NCBI GenBank assembly: GCA_023954795.1
Contig: JAGSHA010000082.1
Span: 1-10,561, forward strand
Length of the DNA stretch: 10,561 bases
Reading direction: 5' to 3'
DNA from: Oceanospirillaceae bacterium
GTDB taxonomy: Bacteria > Pseudomonadota > Gammaproteobacteria > Pseudomonadales > Balneatricaceae
In this document: positions 1 through 7,020 of the stretch, piece after piece
Layout of the letters: each line of letters opens with the position of its first letter
Numbering within the stretch: the first letter of the stretch is position 1
Made by a program: the position numbers and the translations under genes
The notes under the pieces: model-generated
The model's database searches: none
The model's input: the letters and a program-made list of their open reading frames with translations, nothing else
Told to the model about the DNA's origin: nothing

Positions 1-1703
1 ATGCCGGTCTGGAAGAAGTTAACAGCGAACTGGCGTCAGTCATTATCGAAGAAGCGGGCAAACTGGCCTCTGATGTACTCGCGCCGCTGAACAGCACTGG
101 CGACCAGAACGGCGCACGTCTGGACGATAACAAGGTTCTGGAAACCCAAGGGTTTGCGGATGCCTATCAACAGTATGTCGACAACGGCTGGGCGACACTG
201 ACGGGCCCTGAAGAGTTTGGCGGTCAGGCACTGCCTAACATTCTGGGTACCGCCGTCAACGAACTCTGGCACTCCGCCAATATGGGGTTTGCCCTCTGCC
301 CGATGCTGAGTCAGGGTGCGGTTGAAGCCCTGATCGCCCACGGTAGCGATGAGCTGAAAGCGCAATACCTGCCACAGCTGATCAGCGGTGAATGGACCGG
401 CACCATGAACCTGACCGAACCGAATGCAGGCTCTGACCTGTCAGCGGTTGCGTCTAAAGCGATCCCGGACGGTGACAGCTACAAAATTACCGGCCAGAAG
501 ATCTTTATCACCTGGGGCGATCATCAGATGACCTCCAACGTGGTTCATCTGGTTTTAGCCCGCCTGCCCGACGCACCTGCCGGTGTAAAAGGGATCTCCC
601 TGTTTATCGTGCCGAAGTTCAAACTGGACGCCAACGGCGCACCGGGTGAACTGAACGATGCAGTTTGCGTGTCACTGGAACACAAACTGGGTATCCACGG
701 CAGCCCAACCTGCGTCATGAGTTTTGGTGACAACGGCGGTGCAGAAGGTTATCTGGTGGGTGAAGCCAACAAAGGCCTGATGTACATGTTCACCATGATG
801 AACCACGCCCGCCAGTCTGTTGGCCTGCAGGGTTTGTCCATCTCTGAACGTGCCTATCAGCAAGCCGTTGAATATGCCAAAGACCGTATTCAGGGCACCC
901 GCAAAGACGGCAGCAAAATGCCGATCATCGAACACGCGGATGTACGCCGTATGTTGCTGGCGATGAAGTCCGGTACTGAAGCGATGCGTGCTCTGGCCTA
1001 CGTTGCCGCCTCTGATGTGGATAAAGCCCACAGCGATGATGCTGAAGAAACTCAGCACTATAAGCCACGTGTGGATCTGCTGACCCCGGTCGTGAAAGGT
1101 TGGATGACCGAATTCGCGCAGGAACTGACGTCCCTGAACGTTCAGGTACACGGCGGCATGGGTTTCATCGAAGAAACCGGCGCGGCACAGCACTACCGCG
1201 ATGCGCGTATCCTGCCGATCTACGAAGGCACCACGGGTATTCAGGCGCTGGACTTCATTGGTCGTAAGATGCTAATGGATAAAGGCGCTGCGCTGGAAAG
1301 CCTCCAGACCGAAATGATGATCACCGTAAACGCCTTGTCTGCGGTTGATTCACCAGCGTTCTCCAAAATGAATCGCGAACTGCGCATGGCCGTTGAGCGT
1401 TCTATGCAGGTACGCACCTGGTTGCTGGATAAGTCAGTCAGCAACCCTGATCTGGCCGGTAGCGTCTGCTTCGATTTTCTGATGATGCACGGCTTCCTGT
1501 GCGGCGGTTGGTTGCTGGCGAAAAGCGCGCTGGCCGCTCACGAACAGCTGGGTAACGGTGAATACGCGGATGACTTCTTGCGCACCAAACTGATTACCGC
1601 TGAGTTTTACATCGACAATTACCTGCCGCGGGCAAATCACCACGCCGACACGGTAATGTCTGGTCTTTCCGGTGCCTGTGCAATAGACACCGAACAGTTC
1701 TGA
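1..1703 (+). CDS. Acyl-CoA dehydrogenase, FadE-like long form (5'-truncated by window edge)
   Basis: FAD enzyme of fatty-acid beta-oxidation: it introduces the 2,3-double bond into acyl-CoA and passes electrons to an electron-transfer flavoprotein. The open frame runs from base 3 to a TGA at 1701-1703, giving 566 visible residues. An internal ATG at 282 is not the start, because the residues before it are typical family N-terminus (an EEAGK...LAPLN...GD stretch, then GPEEFGG). The ~600-residue bacterial subfamily implies about 30 residues missing to the left. Visible landmarks are the flavin/substrate segment TEPNAGSD (visible residues 138-145), KIFITWGDH, and IYEGTTGIQ, whose Glu (codon 1224-1226) matches the catalytic base of medium-chain acyl-CoA dehydrogenase. 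A further ~150 residues follow, as in the form with an extra C-terminal helical domain. Chain-length specificity cannot be read from sequence. Transcription ends at the hairpin 55 nt downstream. Confidence 0.95.
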   Translation, partial: AGLEEVNSELASVIIEEAGKLASDVLAPLNSTGDQNGARLDDNKVLETQGFADAYQQYVDNGWATLTGPEEFGGQALPNILGTAVNELWHSANMGFALCPMLSQGAVEALIAHGSDELKAQYLPQLISGEWTGTMNLTEPNAGSDLSAVASKAIPDGDSYKITGQKIFITWGDHQMTSNVVHLVLARLPDAPAGVKGISLFIVPKFKLDANGAPGELNDAVCVSLEHKLGIHGSPTCVMSFGDNGGAEGYLVGEANKGLMYMFTMMNHARQSVGLQGLSISERAYQQAVEYAKDRIQGTRKDGSKMPIIEHADVRRMLLAMKSGTEAMRALAYVAASDVDKAHSDDAEETQHYKPRVDLLTPVVKGWMTEFAQELTSLNVQVHGGMGFIEETGAAQHYRDARILPIYEGTTGIQALDFIGRKMLMDKGAALESLQTEMMITVNALSAVDSPAFSKMNRELRMAVERSMQVRTWLLDKSVSNPDLAGSVCFDFLMMHGFLCGGWLLAKSALAAHEQLGNGEYADDFLRTKLITAEFYIDNYLPRANHHADTVMSGLSGACAIDTEQF

Positions 1704-1757
1704 TCAGGATTTTCTGATCACATCCCCCGTCACTAGATTCGTGACAAGATGCCTTTT

Positions 1758-1782
1758 GCCCTCTTCGTGAGGGCTTTTTTTT
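1758..1782 (+). terminator. Rho-independent terminator of the acyl-CoA dehydrogenase
   Basis: A perfect 6-bp GC-rich stem (GCCCTC/GAGGGC), 5-nt loop TTCGT, then eight T. Two smaller hairpins precede it: a 7-bp repeat TGATCAG/CTGATCA at 1701-1720 that includes the stop codon, and a 5-bp GTCAC/GTGAC at 1729-1745. They may protect the mRNA 3' end, but only the last has a T-tract. Confidence 0.9.
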
Positions 1783-1843
1783 GCCTGTAGTTTTTCTCTG
1801 GGCCAGTTACGGCAGACAAAACTCTTCGCCCTTTGTCGGGCGA

Positions 1844-2021
1844 GGTAAGGGAGGGTATTGGCCCTCCCTTACCAATCCCTGCCAACCCCACTACTTGCCG
1901 GACTGAGTCCGGTTCCCTGCGCGTTTCGAAATAAAACGAAGCGAATAAACTCGGCCTACGGCCTCAAACAAAATTCGCTTTTAACCGTTTTAGTTCTGCA
2001 ATGCTCGGCGGCGTAGAGGGG
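1844..2021 (+). repeat. Left arm of the palindromic element, with nested hairpins
   Basis: Local hairpins in order: a perfect 12-bp stem with 6-nt loop (1844-1855 / 1862-1873); a 6-bp stem CCGGAC/GTCCGG with 3-nt loop TGA (1898-1912); a 7-bp stem with one G-T wobble (1922-1928 / 1937-1943); and a short GGCC-TAC-GGCC stem inside the perfect 23-mer. Just outside it, TCGCCC/GGGCGA (1826-1831 / 1838-1843) forms another 6-bp hairpin. Confidence 0.75.
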
Positions 2022-2110
2022 CATTTAGTCCGTGCCAACGTTATGTTTCGTGGTTCGAATGAAATTGCTTTCTATTGCAGCGGGCATTCAGGTTTCTGCC
2101 GTATTTAATT

Positions 2111-2294
2111 CCCCTCTACGCAGCCGAGCACTGGAGCACACAATCGAATTTAAGCGAGGACTGTTTGAGGCCGTAGGCCGAGTTCCGCAGCGTCGATTGA
2201 GTGTGAAGCGCACAGGGAATCCCGCAAAGCGGGACAAGTAGTGGGGCTGACGGGGATTGATAAGGGGAGTTCAGCGACTCCCCTTATCAATCCC
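2111..2294 (-). repeat. Right arm of the palindromic element, with nested hairpins
   Basis: This is the inverted counterpart of 1844-2021. It ends in a perfect 18-bp hairpin with 6-nt loop TCAGCG (2253-2270 / 2277-2294). It also has a 6-bp stem TCCCGC/GCGGGA with 3-nt loop (2220-2234), at the position equivalent to the left arm's CCGGAC/GTCCGG hairpin. Stem sequences differ between arms but pairing is retained. A 69-codon open frame across the centre and this arm (2032-2241) is probably chance. Confidence 0.75.
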
Positions 2295-2304
2295 TAATAG
2301 GGCG

Positions 2305-2327
2305 AAAAACAGTGGAAAAAGACCACC
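2305..2327 (-). terminator. Weak candidate terminator of the Lrp-family gene
   Basis: Read on the minus strand, a 4-5 bp stem (GTGG/CCAC, plus one G-T pair) with a T-rich loop is followed by one G and five T. It begins about 8 nt past the stop codon. The stem is short, so the 18-bp hairpin of the adjacent palindromic element may also act as the transcript end. Confidence 0.35.
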
Positions 2328-2334
2328 TGAATCC

Positions 2335-2796
2335 CTACAACTTCAACGGTAAAGGCGCCTCCGTCTTCACCGCCTGCAACGCAAAGTTACTCTCAATCTC
2401 TCTGACCATATTCAACCGCTGCATCTGCTTCACCAAGCGGTCATAATCGATCAGATCCTCCGCCACAACTTCCAGCAGGTAATCAGCCGACCCGGACACC
2501 GTGTGGGCGTTCACCACCGCATCCATCTCACGTACCGCATCCTCAAAACCGGTCACCGATTCCGCACTGTGATCGTGTAGCTTCACCTGCACAAATACTG
2601 TCATACCCAACCCGACCACCTGACGATTGAGCTGCGGCCGGTAACCCTGAATAACACCTTCGGTTTCCAACCGTCGCAAGCGCCGCAGACAGGGCGAGGG
2701 AGAGAGCGCCACTCGTTCAGCAATCTCTGCGTTACTCAAACGTCCGTCCTGTTGCAGGATCTTCAGAATTTTAAGATCGATCTCATCTACTTTCAT
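2335..2796 (-). CDS. Lrp/AsnC-family transcriptional regulator
   Basis: A 153-residue DNA-binding regulator of usual family length. The N-terminal winged helix-turn-helix (about residues 3-50) has the family signature NAEIAERVALSPSPCLRRLRRLE. A C-terminal RAM/effector domain (about 60-145) contains GSADYLLEVVAED, the region that forms the oligomer and binds amino acids or related small molecules in characterised members. The ATG at 2796 is preferred because MKVDEIDLKIL matches the usual family start. A GTG at 2805 would add three residues, and neither start has a strong ribosome site. It is divergent from the EamA exporter across 156 bp. In this arrangement such regulators commonly control the neighbouring transporter, often with an amino acid as signal (inference). 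It is not necessarily the global Lrp, so no symbol is given. Confidence 0.93.
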   Translation of the reverse strand: MKVDEIDLKILKILQQDGRLSNAEIAERVALSPSPCLRRLRRLETEGVIQGYRPQLNRQVVGLGMTVFVQVKLHDHSAESVTGFEDAVREMDAVVNAHTVSGSADYLLEVVAEDLIDYDRLVKQMQRLNMVREIESNFALQAVKTEAPLPLKL

Positions 2797-2831
2797 TTGC
2801 CACACTCAATCGCAAGCATCAAATGCCAAAA

Positions 2832-2860
2832 ATAATAAATTAAACGCAACTATCAACCAA
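2832..2860 (-). promoter_or_regulatory. Candidate sigma-70 promoter of the Lrp-family gene
   Basis: On the minus strand, TTGGTT (2855-2860) and TATTAT (2832-2837, five of six bases of the consensus -10) are 17 bp apart in an AT-rich stretch, ending 35 bp upstream of the chosen start. The -35 is weak. Confidence 0.45.
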
Positions 2861-2912
2861 AAATAGGACAGTAAGCAACCCAAATAACAACTTTCGACTT
2901 TCTCTTTTCTCG

Positions 2913-2918
2913 GATAAT
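2913..2918 (+). promoter_or_regulatory. Candidate -10 box of the EamA exporter gene
   Basis: GATAAT matches five of six bases of the -10 consensus and lies 34 bp before the start codon. No good -35 sits 16-18 bp upstream (17-bp spacing gives ACTTTC). That would suit a promoter that depends on an activator such as the divergent Lrp-family protein (inference). Confidence 0.35.
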
Positions 2919-2952
2919 AGCCGCCTACACAACATGAACAGGACTTCATCCG

Positions 2953-3891
2953 ATGAACCAGTACCGAGGCGAACCCGCCGTCAACCTGAAAGGCCTTACA
3001 GCCATGCTGGTAACCTTGCTGATCTGGGTGGGTTTCCTGCTTTCGCTGCGGGCGGAAAATCAGTCCCTCCTCACATCCAGCGATCTGGGATTGATGCGGT
3101 TTGGCTTACCCACCCTTGTGTTTCTCCCATGGCTGTTCAAAAGCTGGCATAAAGTGCGCCGGATGGCGTGGCGTTACAGCATCATGATCATGCTGGGTGG
3201 GTTGCCGTTCTTCTATCTGGTCTCGCTGGGCACAACATACGCGCCTGCCGCCCACGCGGGGGCATTGGTGCCTGGTAGCGCACCGCTGTTTGTGACCGGG
3301 CTGGCCGTTCTGGTGTTTGGTGAACCGCTGCCCCGTCGGCGTCTGCTCGGGCTGGGTACGATTCTGTTAGGAATACTGTTGTTGCTGGGCAGTGCACTGA
3401 TCAACTTTGAACAGGGTTATTGGCGTGGCCATCTGGCCTTTCTGGGGGCTACCCTGCTCTGGGCACTGTACACATTGGGACTCAGGGTGGCGGGTATCAA
3501 CCCGCTGGAAGCGACCGCGCTGCTCTGTACCAGCGCAACGGCGGTATTGGGTATCATGCTGGGCACGGGCTGGGTGGAATCAAATATCACCCAGACCACG
3601 TGGACTGAACTGTGGCCGTTTCTGCTGACTCAGGGTATTGGCGCGGGTATCGTCGGTGGTGTGACTTACGGGATCGCGATCAACAATCTGGGGGCCGAAA
3701 AAACAGCCGCATTGGGATCCTTCACCCCCGCGCTGGCGGCCATGGCGGCGATTCCTCTACTCGGTGAACACCTGACGCCGAGTACCCTCGGCGGTGTATT
3801 GATCATTATGGCGGGAGTATTGCTTGCCAGCGGCATCAAGTTCAAACGGCGCCAACAAGCAGATAGCAAAACGCAGAACAACCTGACCTAG
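2953..3891 (+). CDS. EamA/DMT-superfamily transporter
   Basis: A 312-residue inner-membrane protein with two EamA repeats and about ten hydrophobic segments. The first is near residues 13-32. Others lie around 45-65, 74-94, 98-118, 127-146, 157-176, 187-205, 218-240, 248-268 and 278-298. The positively charged C-terminus (KFKRRQQ) suits a cytoplasmic tail. Proteins of this type move amino acids, metabolites or nucleotide sugars, often outward; the substrate cannot be read here. The neighbouring Lrp-type regulator makes amino-acid efflux a reasonable guess. The ATG at 2953 has AGGA 9 nt upstream (2940-2943). An ATG at 2934 opens a different, short frame. The stop codon overlaps that of the convergent downstream gene in CTAG (3888-3891), so no intergenic terminator separates them. 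Confidence 0.92.
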   Translation: MNQYRGEPAVNLKGLTAMLVTLLIWVGFLLSLRAENQSLLTSSDLGLMRFGLPTLVFLPWLFKSWHKVRRMAWRYSIMIMLGGLPFFYLVSLGTTYAPAAHAGALVPGSAPLFVTGLAVLVFGEPLPRRRLLGLGTILLGILLLLGSALINFEQGYWRGHLAFLGATLLWALYTLGLRVAGINPLEATALLCTSATAVLGIMLGTGWVESNITQTTWTELWPFLLTQGIGAGIVGGVTYGIAINNLGAEKTAALGSFTPALAAMAAIPLLGEHLTPSTLGGVLIIMAGVLLASGIKFKRRQQADSKTQNNLT

Positions 3892-4631
3892 GCGTGCTCT
3901 TTCAGGCGACCGAGATGGGTGCTGAGGGAAAAACCCAGTTTTTGACTCAGCTCCCGCGCGTCGCTTTTTAACTGTTTGGCGGTGCGGTTACTCGCGTGCT
4001 TTCCTGCAAATACAATCCAATTGCCGCTTTGTGTTGCACAACTGCGCACATCATCGAAGATCTCGATCAGGGTCTGCAGGGAATCATTGCCCTGATGCTC
4101 TCGCCAACAGTTCAGCACCAGCCAGCCATCCTGTTTCAGGCGATCATGGCAGTTCATCAGGAAACTGGGATCAAGCTGTTGCTCATCCAATCCATCCGCG
4201 CCGTAGATATCACTGAACAGGATGTCGGCTTTTTTACTCTCCACGGTTTGTAAGTATTCATTGGCATCCATCGTATGGACCTCCAGGCGTTTACCCCGTG
4301 GCAGCTGAAAATATTTATAGGCGGCTTTCACCACCTCCGGTCGCAGCTCAACAACCTGCTGTTTCAGTGACGGATAGTGCCCATGCAGGCAGCTGTTTAA
4401 ACTCCCCGCGCCCAATCCCAGGCTGACGCTCTGTTTTGGATCTTTAAACAGCAGCACCAGTAACATCGCCCGCACATACTCATGCTGCGGTGTCAGAGGC
4501 TCATGTTTCAGCCAGCAACTCTGTTCATCATTTTCGCCGAATGCGAGATAACGTTTGTGGCCATCTTCCACGACCGATACCACGCCATACTCGTCATAGC
4601 CGCGATAAATCTCTTTTCCCGGAAGTGCCAT
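3888..4631 (-). CDS. Spermidine-synthase-like protein (aminopropyltransferase/methyltransferase fold)
   Basis: A 247-residue Rossmann-fold protein resembling short proteins annotated as spermidine synthase. An N-terminal beta region (about 1-45) is followed by the nucleotide-binding motif GLGAGS (72-77), an acidic residue in VVELRPEV (E96), a third motif around HTMDANEYL (D122), and ADILFSDIYGADG (D141). True spermidine synthases usually have GGGDGG and a DSSDPxGP-type segment for binding the amine. Here the first Asp is replaced and the second motif is altered, so polyamine synthesis is uncertain and a methyltransferase-like or other role is possible. The start at 4631 is preferred over a TTG at 4712: it has GGAG five bases upstream, and the extra 27 residues of the longer form do not look like family sequence. 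It is convergent with the exporter (shared CTAG stops) and divergent from the PAS-GGDEF-EAL gene. Confidence 0.82.
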   Translation of the reverse strand: MALPGKEIYRGYDEYGVVSVVEDGHKRYLAFGENDEQSCWLKHEPLTPQHEYVRAMLLVLLFKDPKQSVSLGLGAGSLNSCLHGHYPSLKQQVVELRPEVVKAAYKYFQLPRGKRLEVHTMDANEYLQTVESKKADILFSDIYGADGLDEQQLDPSFLMNCHDRLKQDGWLVLNCWREHQGNDSLQTLIEIFDDVRSCATQSGNWIVFAGKHASNRTAKQLKSDARELSQKLGFSLSTHLGRLKEHA

Positions 4632-4636
4632 TTGAT

Positions 4637-4640
4637 CTCC
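4637..4640 (-). promoter_or_regulatory. Ribosome binding site fixing the start of the spermidine-synthase-like gene
   Basis: On the minus strand, GGAG lies 5 nt before the ATG at 4629-4631. The alternative TTG start at 4712 has only a T-rich sequence before it, so this site decides for the shorter protein. Confidence 0.75.
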
Positions 4641-4741
4641 ACTGAAGACGGCTGTTTTGAGGGTGGCCGCTAAACTAGTCGTTTTGCCACAAGATGTCAC
4701 AAATTCTTTCAAAAAATAGAGATCGGATATTCATTAACCAC

Positions 4742-4770
4742 CTGAAACCTACTCCTGTTTCATGTAATAT
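4742..4770 (+). promoter_or_regulatory. Candidate promoter of the c-di-GMP gene pair
   Basis: CTGAAA (4742-4747) and TAATAT (4765-4770), each four of six bases of consensus, are separated by 17 bp and end 55 bp upstream of the start codon. The spacer overlaps a small inverted repeat GAAAC/GTTTC. Moderate matches only. Confidence 0.4.
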
Positions 4771-4825
4771 TCTGTTTGAAATGCCTACCCAATACACCAC
4801 CATTCAGGGATAGAAGGTCAAACAT

Positions 4826-6895
4826 ATGTTCGAACTGGATCAACCAGCAGTAGACACCAGAACGGATATAAACGCCGCAGTGAAGCAAGTGTTTGATGCA
4901 ACCCCAGTCGCGATGATTCTATCCCGTCCCGATGGCAGCTTCGAATACGTCAATCCGGCGATGAAGCGGATGTTGGGATATGGCAGTGAAATCTACGATG
5001 ATGACGTGGTTATTTCCCACCCCGACGATCTATCGGTAAACCGACAGATCCGGGATCGCTTACGCCGCAGTCCCTTTTTGCCAGTTACCGTAGAAAAGCG
5101 CTATCTGCACAAAAACGGTCGAGTCATCCCCGGCTTACTGACGATGGTGGCTGAACCTGATACCCGAGGTGGCGTAAAACGCTTCATCGCTCAGATTGTT
5201 GACCTGACAGAACGACGTCAGGCAGAGGAATCCCTCTGGTTTTTAACCACCCTCCTCAACCATTCTAATGATGCGGTGGTGGTGATCAATCCGGAGAGCG
5301 GTCAGATCCTCGACTGTAACGAGCCAGCCCACAAGAGCCTGCGTTACAGTAAAAACGAAATGCTCCAGTTAAGCGTATTTGATATCAACCAGGCACTACC
5401 CACCGGTAATGCCTGGACGACATTCGCATCAAGCGTTAAACAGCAGGGTAATATCATTCGTGAGGGTGTTCATCAGCGAAAAGACGGTACTACCTTCCCG
5501 GTTGAAGGCAACATCAGTTACATCATGCAGGGCAATAATGCATACCTGTTTGCGGTTGTCCGGGACATAACGCACCGTATCGAAAGCGAGGCGCTGATTC
5601 GCAAGCAGGCCAATTTCGACGCTTTGACCGACCTCCCCAACCGCCGCTTTTTAAAAGACCGCCTGGAGCTTGAGATCCAGAACGCACATACACGCCGTAC
5701 TAATCTGGCGGTGCTCTATATGGACCTGGATCGCTTCAAAGAGGTGAACGACACACTGGGACATAGCAAAGGCGATATGCTGTTACTGGAAGCAACGCGC
5801 CGCCTGAAGCAGTGTATTCGTCCCCACGATACTCTGGCCCGACTGGGTGGCGATGAATTTACCATTTTGCTCTCTGATCTGGAGGATTATCGCATCGCAG
5901 AGCAAACGGCGATCCGTGTCCTGAATGCCTTTAAAGACCCCTTCCACCTCAATGAGGATTGCCTGTATGTCACCATGAGCATAGGCATCGCCTTTTATCC
6001 CGAGGATGGCGCAACCGGCGAAACCCTTTTCAAAGCCGCCGATCAGGCAATGTATGCAGCCAAAGCTCAGGGCCGCAACAACTACCAGCATTTTACCCAA
6101 TCAATGCAGCGTGAAGCGCTGTTGCATGCGCGTTTGATTAGAGACCTGCGCCGTGCAATCAGCGAGCAGCAGTTCCGCCTGTATTACCAGCCCATTATCG
6201 AGTTATCGACCGGCAAGCTGGTCAAAGCTGAAGCCTTGATTCGCTGGCAACATCCAACACGCGGCATGATCAGCCCGGATCAGTTTATCCCAGCTGCGGA
6301 AGAGACCGGACTGATCTCTGAAATCGGTGACTGGGTATTCCGCCATGCCGCCAAACAGGCCGCTGAATGGCGCAAAACGTTCAGTCCTAACTTCCATGTG
6401 AGTATCAACTCCTCGCCCGTGCAGTATCTGGATAAAACGTCCCGTATGAGCCACTGGCTGGATTACCTGAATACACTGCATCTGCCATTAGAAGCCGTTT
6501 CTATAGAAGTCACAGAAGGTGTACTGATGGATAAAATCAGCGCCGCACCGGAAAAACTAAGGGCGTTGCATGACGCGGGTATCTCGATTTCGCTGGATGA
6601 TTTTGGCACCGGATATTCATCTCTCGCCTACCTGAAAAAATATGCGATTGATTTTATTAAGATTGACCGCTCATTTGTGCAGAACCTGACTACGGACTCC
6701 GATGATCTTGCGCTATGCGAGGCGATCATCGTGATGGCCCATAAACTCCGCATGAAAGTCATTGCCGAAGGTATCGAAACGGCTGAACAGCAACTGATAT
6801 TGCGTGATGCTGGTTGCGACTACGGTCAAGGTTACCTCTATTCAAAACCCGTTGCCGCCGAAGAGTTTGAGAAGCTTTTTACCCCTGATCATTAA
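4826..6895 (+). CDS. PAS-PAS-GGDEF-EAL c-di-GMP cyclase/phosphodiesterase
   Basis: A 689-residue soluble signalling protein; no membrane segment is seen. Domains: PAS 1 (about 18-130, ending DLTERRQAEE), PAS 2 (about 137-255, ending DITHRIESE), GGDEF (about 262-425), EAL (about 432-686). The cyclase motif GGDEF is intact (341-345), with an inhibitory-site RxxD five residues before it (R332-D335). EAL residues are also intact: EAL (469-471), the SINSS Asn, IEVTE (560-564), DDFGTGYSS (591-599), KID (612-614) and AEGIET (647-652). Both activities are therefore possible; proteins with this full EAL set are usually phosphodiesterases, with GGDEF either active or regulatory. AGAAGG lies 8 nt before the ATG. 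The gene lies 125 bp upstream of the DosC-like gene with no clear terminator between, suggesting co-transcription. The architecture matches E. coli DosP, but I see no obvious heme histidine in PAS 1. Confidence 0.95.
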   Translation: MFELDQPAVDTRTDINAAVKQVFDATPVAMILSRPDGSFEYVNPAMKRMLGYGSEIYDDDVVISHPDDLSVNRQIRDRLRRSPFLPVTVEKRYLHKNGRVIPGLLTMVAEPDTRGGVKRFIAQIVDLTERRQAEESLWFLTTLLNHSNDAVVVINPESGQILDCNEPAHKSLRYSKNEMLQLSVFDINQALPTGNAWTTFASSVKQQGNIIREGVHQRKDGTTFPVEGNISYIMQGNNAYLFAVVRDITHRIESEALIRKQANFDALTDLPNRRFLKDRLELEIQNAHTRRTNLAVLYMDLDRFKEVNDTLGHSKGDMLLLEATRRLKQCIRPHDTLARLGGDEFTILLSDLEDYRIAEQTAIRVLNAFKDPFHLNEDCLYVTMSIGIAFYPEDGATGETLFKAADQAMYAAKAQGRNNYQHFTQSMQREALLHARLIRDLRRAISEQQFRLYYQPIIELSTGKLVKAEALIRWQHPTRGMISPDQFIPAAEETGLISEIGDWVFRHAAKQAAEWRKTFSPNFHVSINSSPVQYLDKTSRMSHWLDYLNTLHLPLEAVSIEVTEGVLMDKISAAPEKLRALHDAGISISLDDFGTGYSSLAYLKKYAIDFIKIDRSFVQNLTTDSDDLALCEAIIVMAHKLRMKVIAEGIETAEQQLILRDAGCDYGQGYLYSKPVAAEEFEKLFTPDH

Positions 6896-7020
6896 GAGCG
6901 GTCTTCGGTCCGGAGATCCCCCTGCTTAATTTTGTATGCTGGTCATGGATGTGCAGCACTCCGAAGAACTTTATGAGCACCTAGCTCGCCGCTGAACATC
7001 AGCATTTGAGACGTTTCACA

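Larger units (their letters stand above)
1825..2306. repeat. Large imperfect palindromic intergenic element (possible MITE-like element)
   Basis: This fills most of the 631-bp gap between the acyl-CoA dehydrogenase and the Lrp-family gene. The left half read forward aligns with the right half read in reverse complement. Shared blocks are TTCGCCCT (1825-1832 / 2299-2306), CCCCACTACTTG (1886-1897 / 2235-2246), TTCCCTG (1913-1919 / 2213-2219), a perfect 23-mer (1948-1970 / 2162-2184), TCGCTT (1975-1980 / 2152-2157), and a 20-mer with one mismatch (2002-2021 / 2111-2130). The centre (about 2022-2110) is not clearly repeated. No transposase or long gene is inside. The outermost TTCGCCCT could be a terminal inverted repeat, but I see no obvious target-site duplication, so the ends are uncertain. 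I do not recognise a named family. A non-autonomous mobile element is an inference from the architecture. Confidence 0.8.

Noticed and set aside
282..1703. ATG at 282 as the start of the acyl-CoA dehydrogenase
   Set aside because: The frame remains open to the left edge and the 93 preceding residues match the family's N-terminal domain, so the gene is truncated by the window rather than starting here.
2031..2046. attC-like cassette boundary (CCAACGTTATG) in the centre of the element
   Set aside because: The heptamer does not fit the integron core consensus GTTRRRY, there is no integrase or cassette series, and the surrounding palindrome is far larger than a typical attC site.
2032..2241. 69-codon plus-strand open frame in the palindromic element
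   Set aside because: It crosses the centre and right arm of the inverted repeat, shows no recognisable domain, and its right-hand sequence is fixed by the repeat structure. It is more likely a chance frame, of the kind often annotated as a hypothetical protein.
2253..2294. 18-bp hairpin as the terminator of the Lrp-family gene
   Set aside because: No T-tract follows it on the minus strand and it belongs to the palindromic element. It may still slow RNA polymerase or protect the 3' end, but it is not called a terminator.
6903..6967. 7-bp inverted repeat TCTTCGG/CCGAAGA in the gap before the DosC-type gene
   Set aside because: The loop is about 50 nt and there is no T-tract, so it is not a terminator and could arise by chance.
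6936..6995. 19-codon leader-like frame between the two c-di-GMP genes (MLVMDVQHSEELYEHLARR)
   Set aside because: No ribosome binding site at usable distance and no attenuator-like stems downstream; too short to support from sequence alone.
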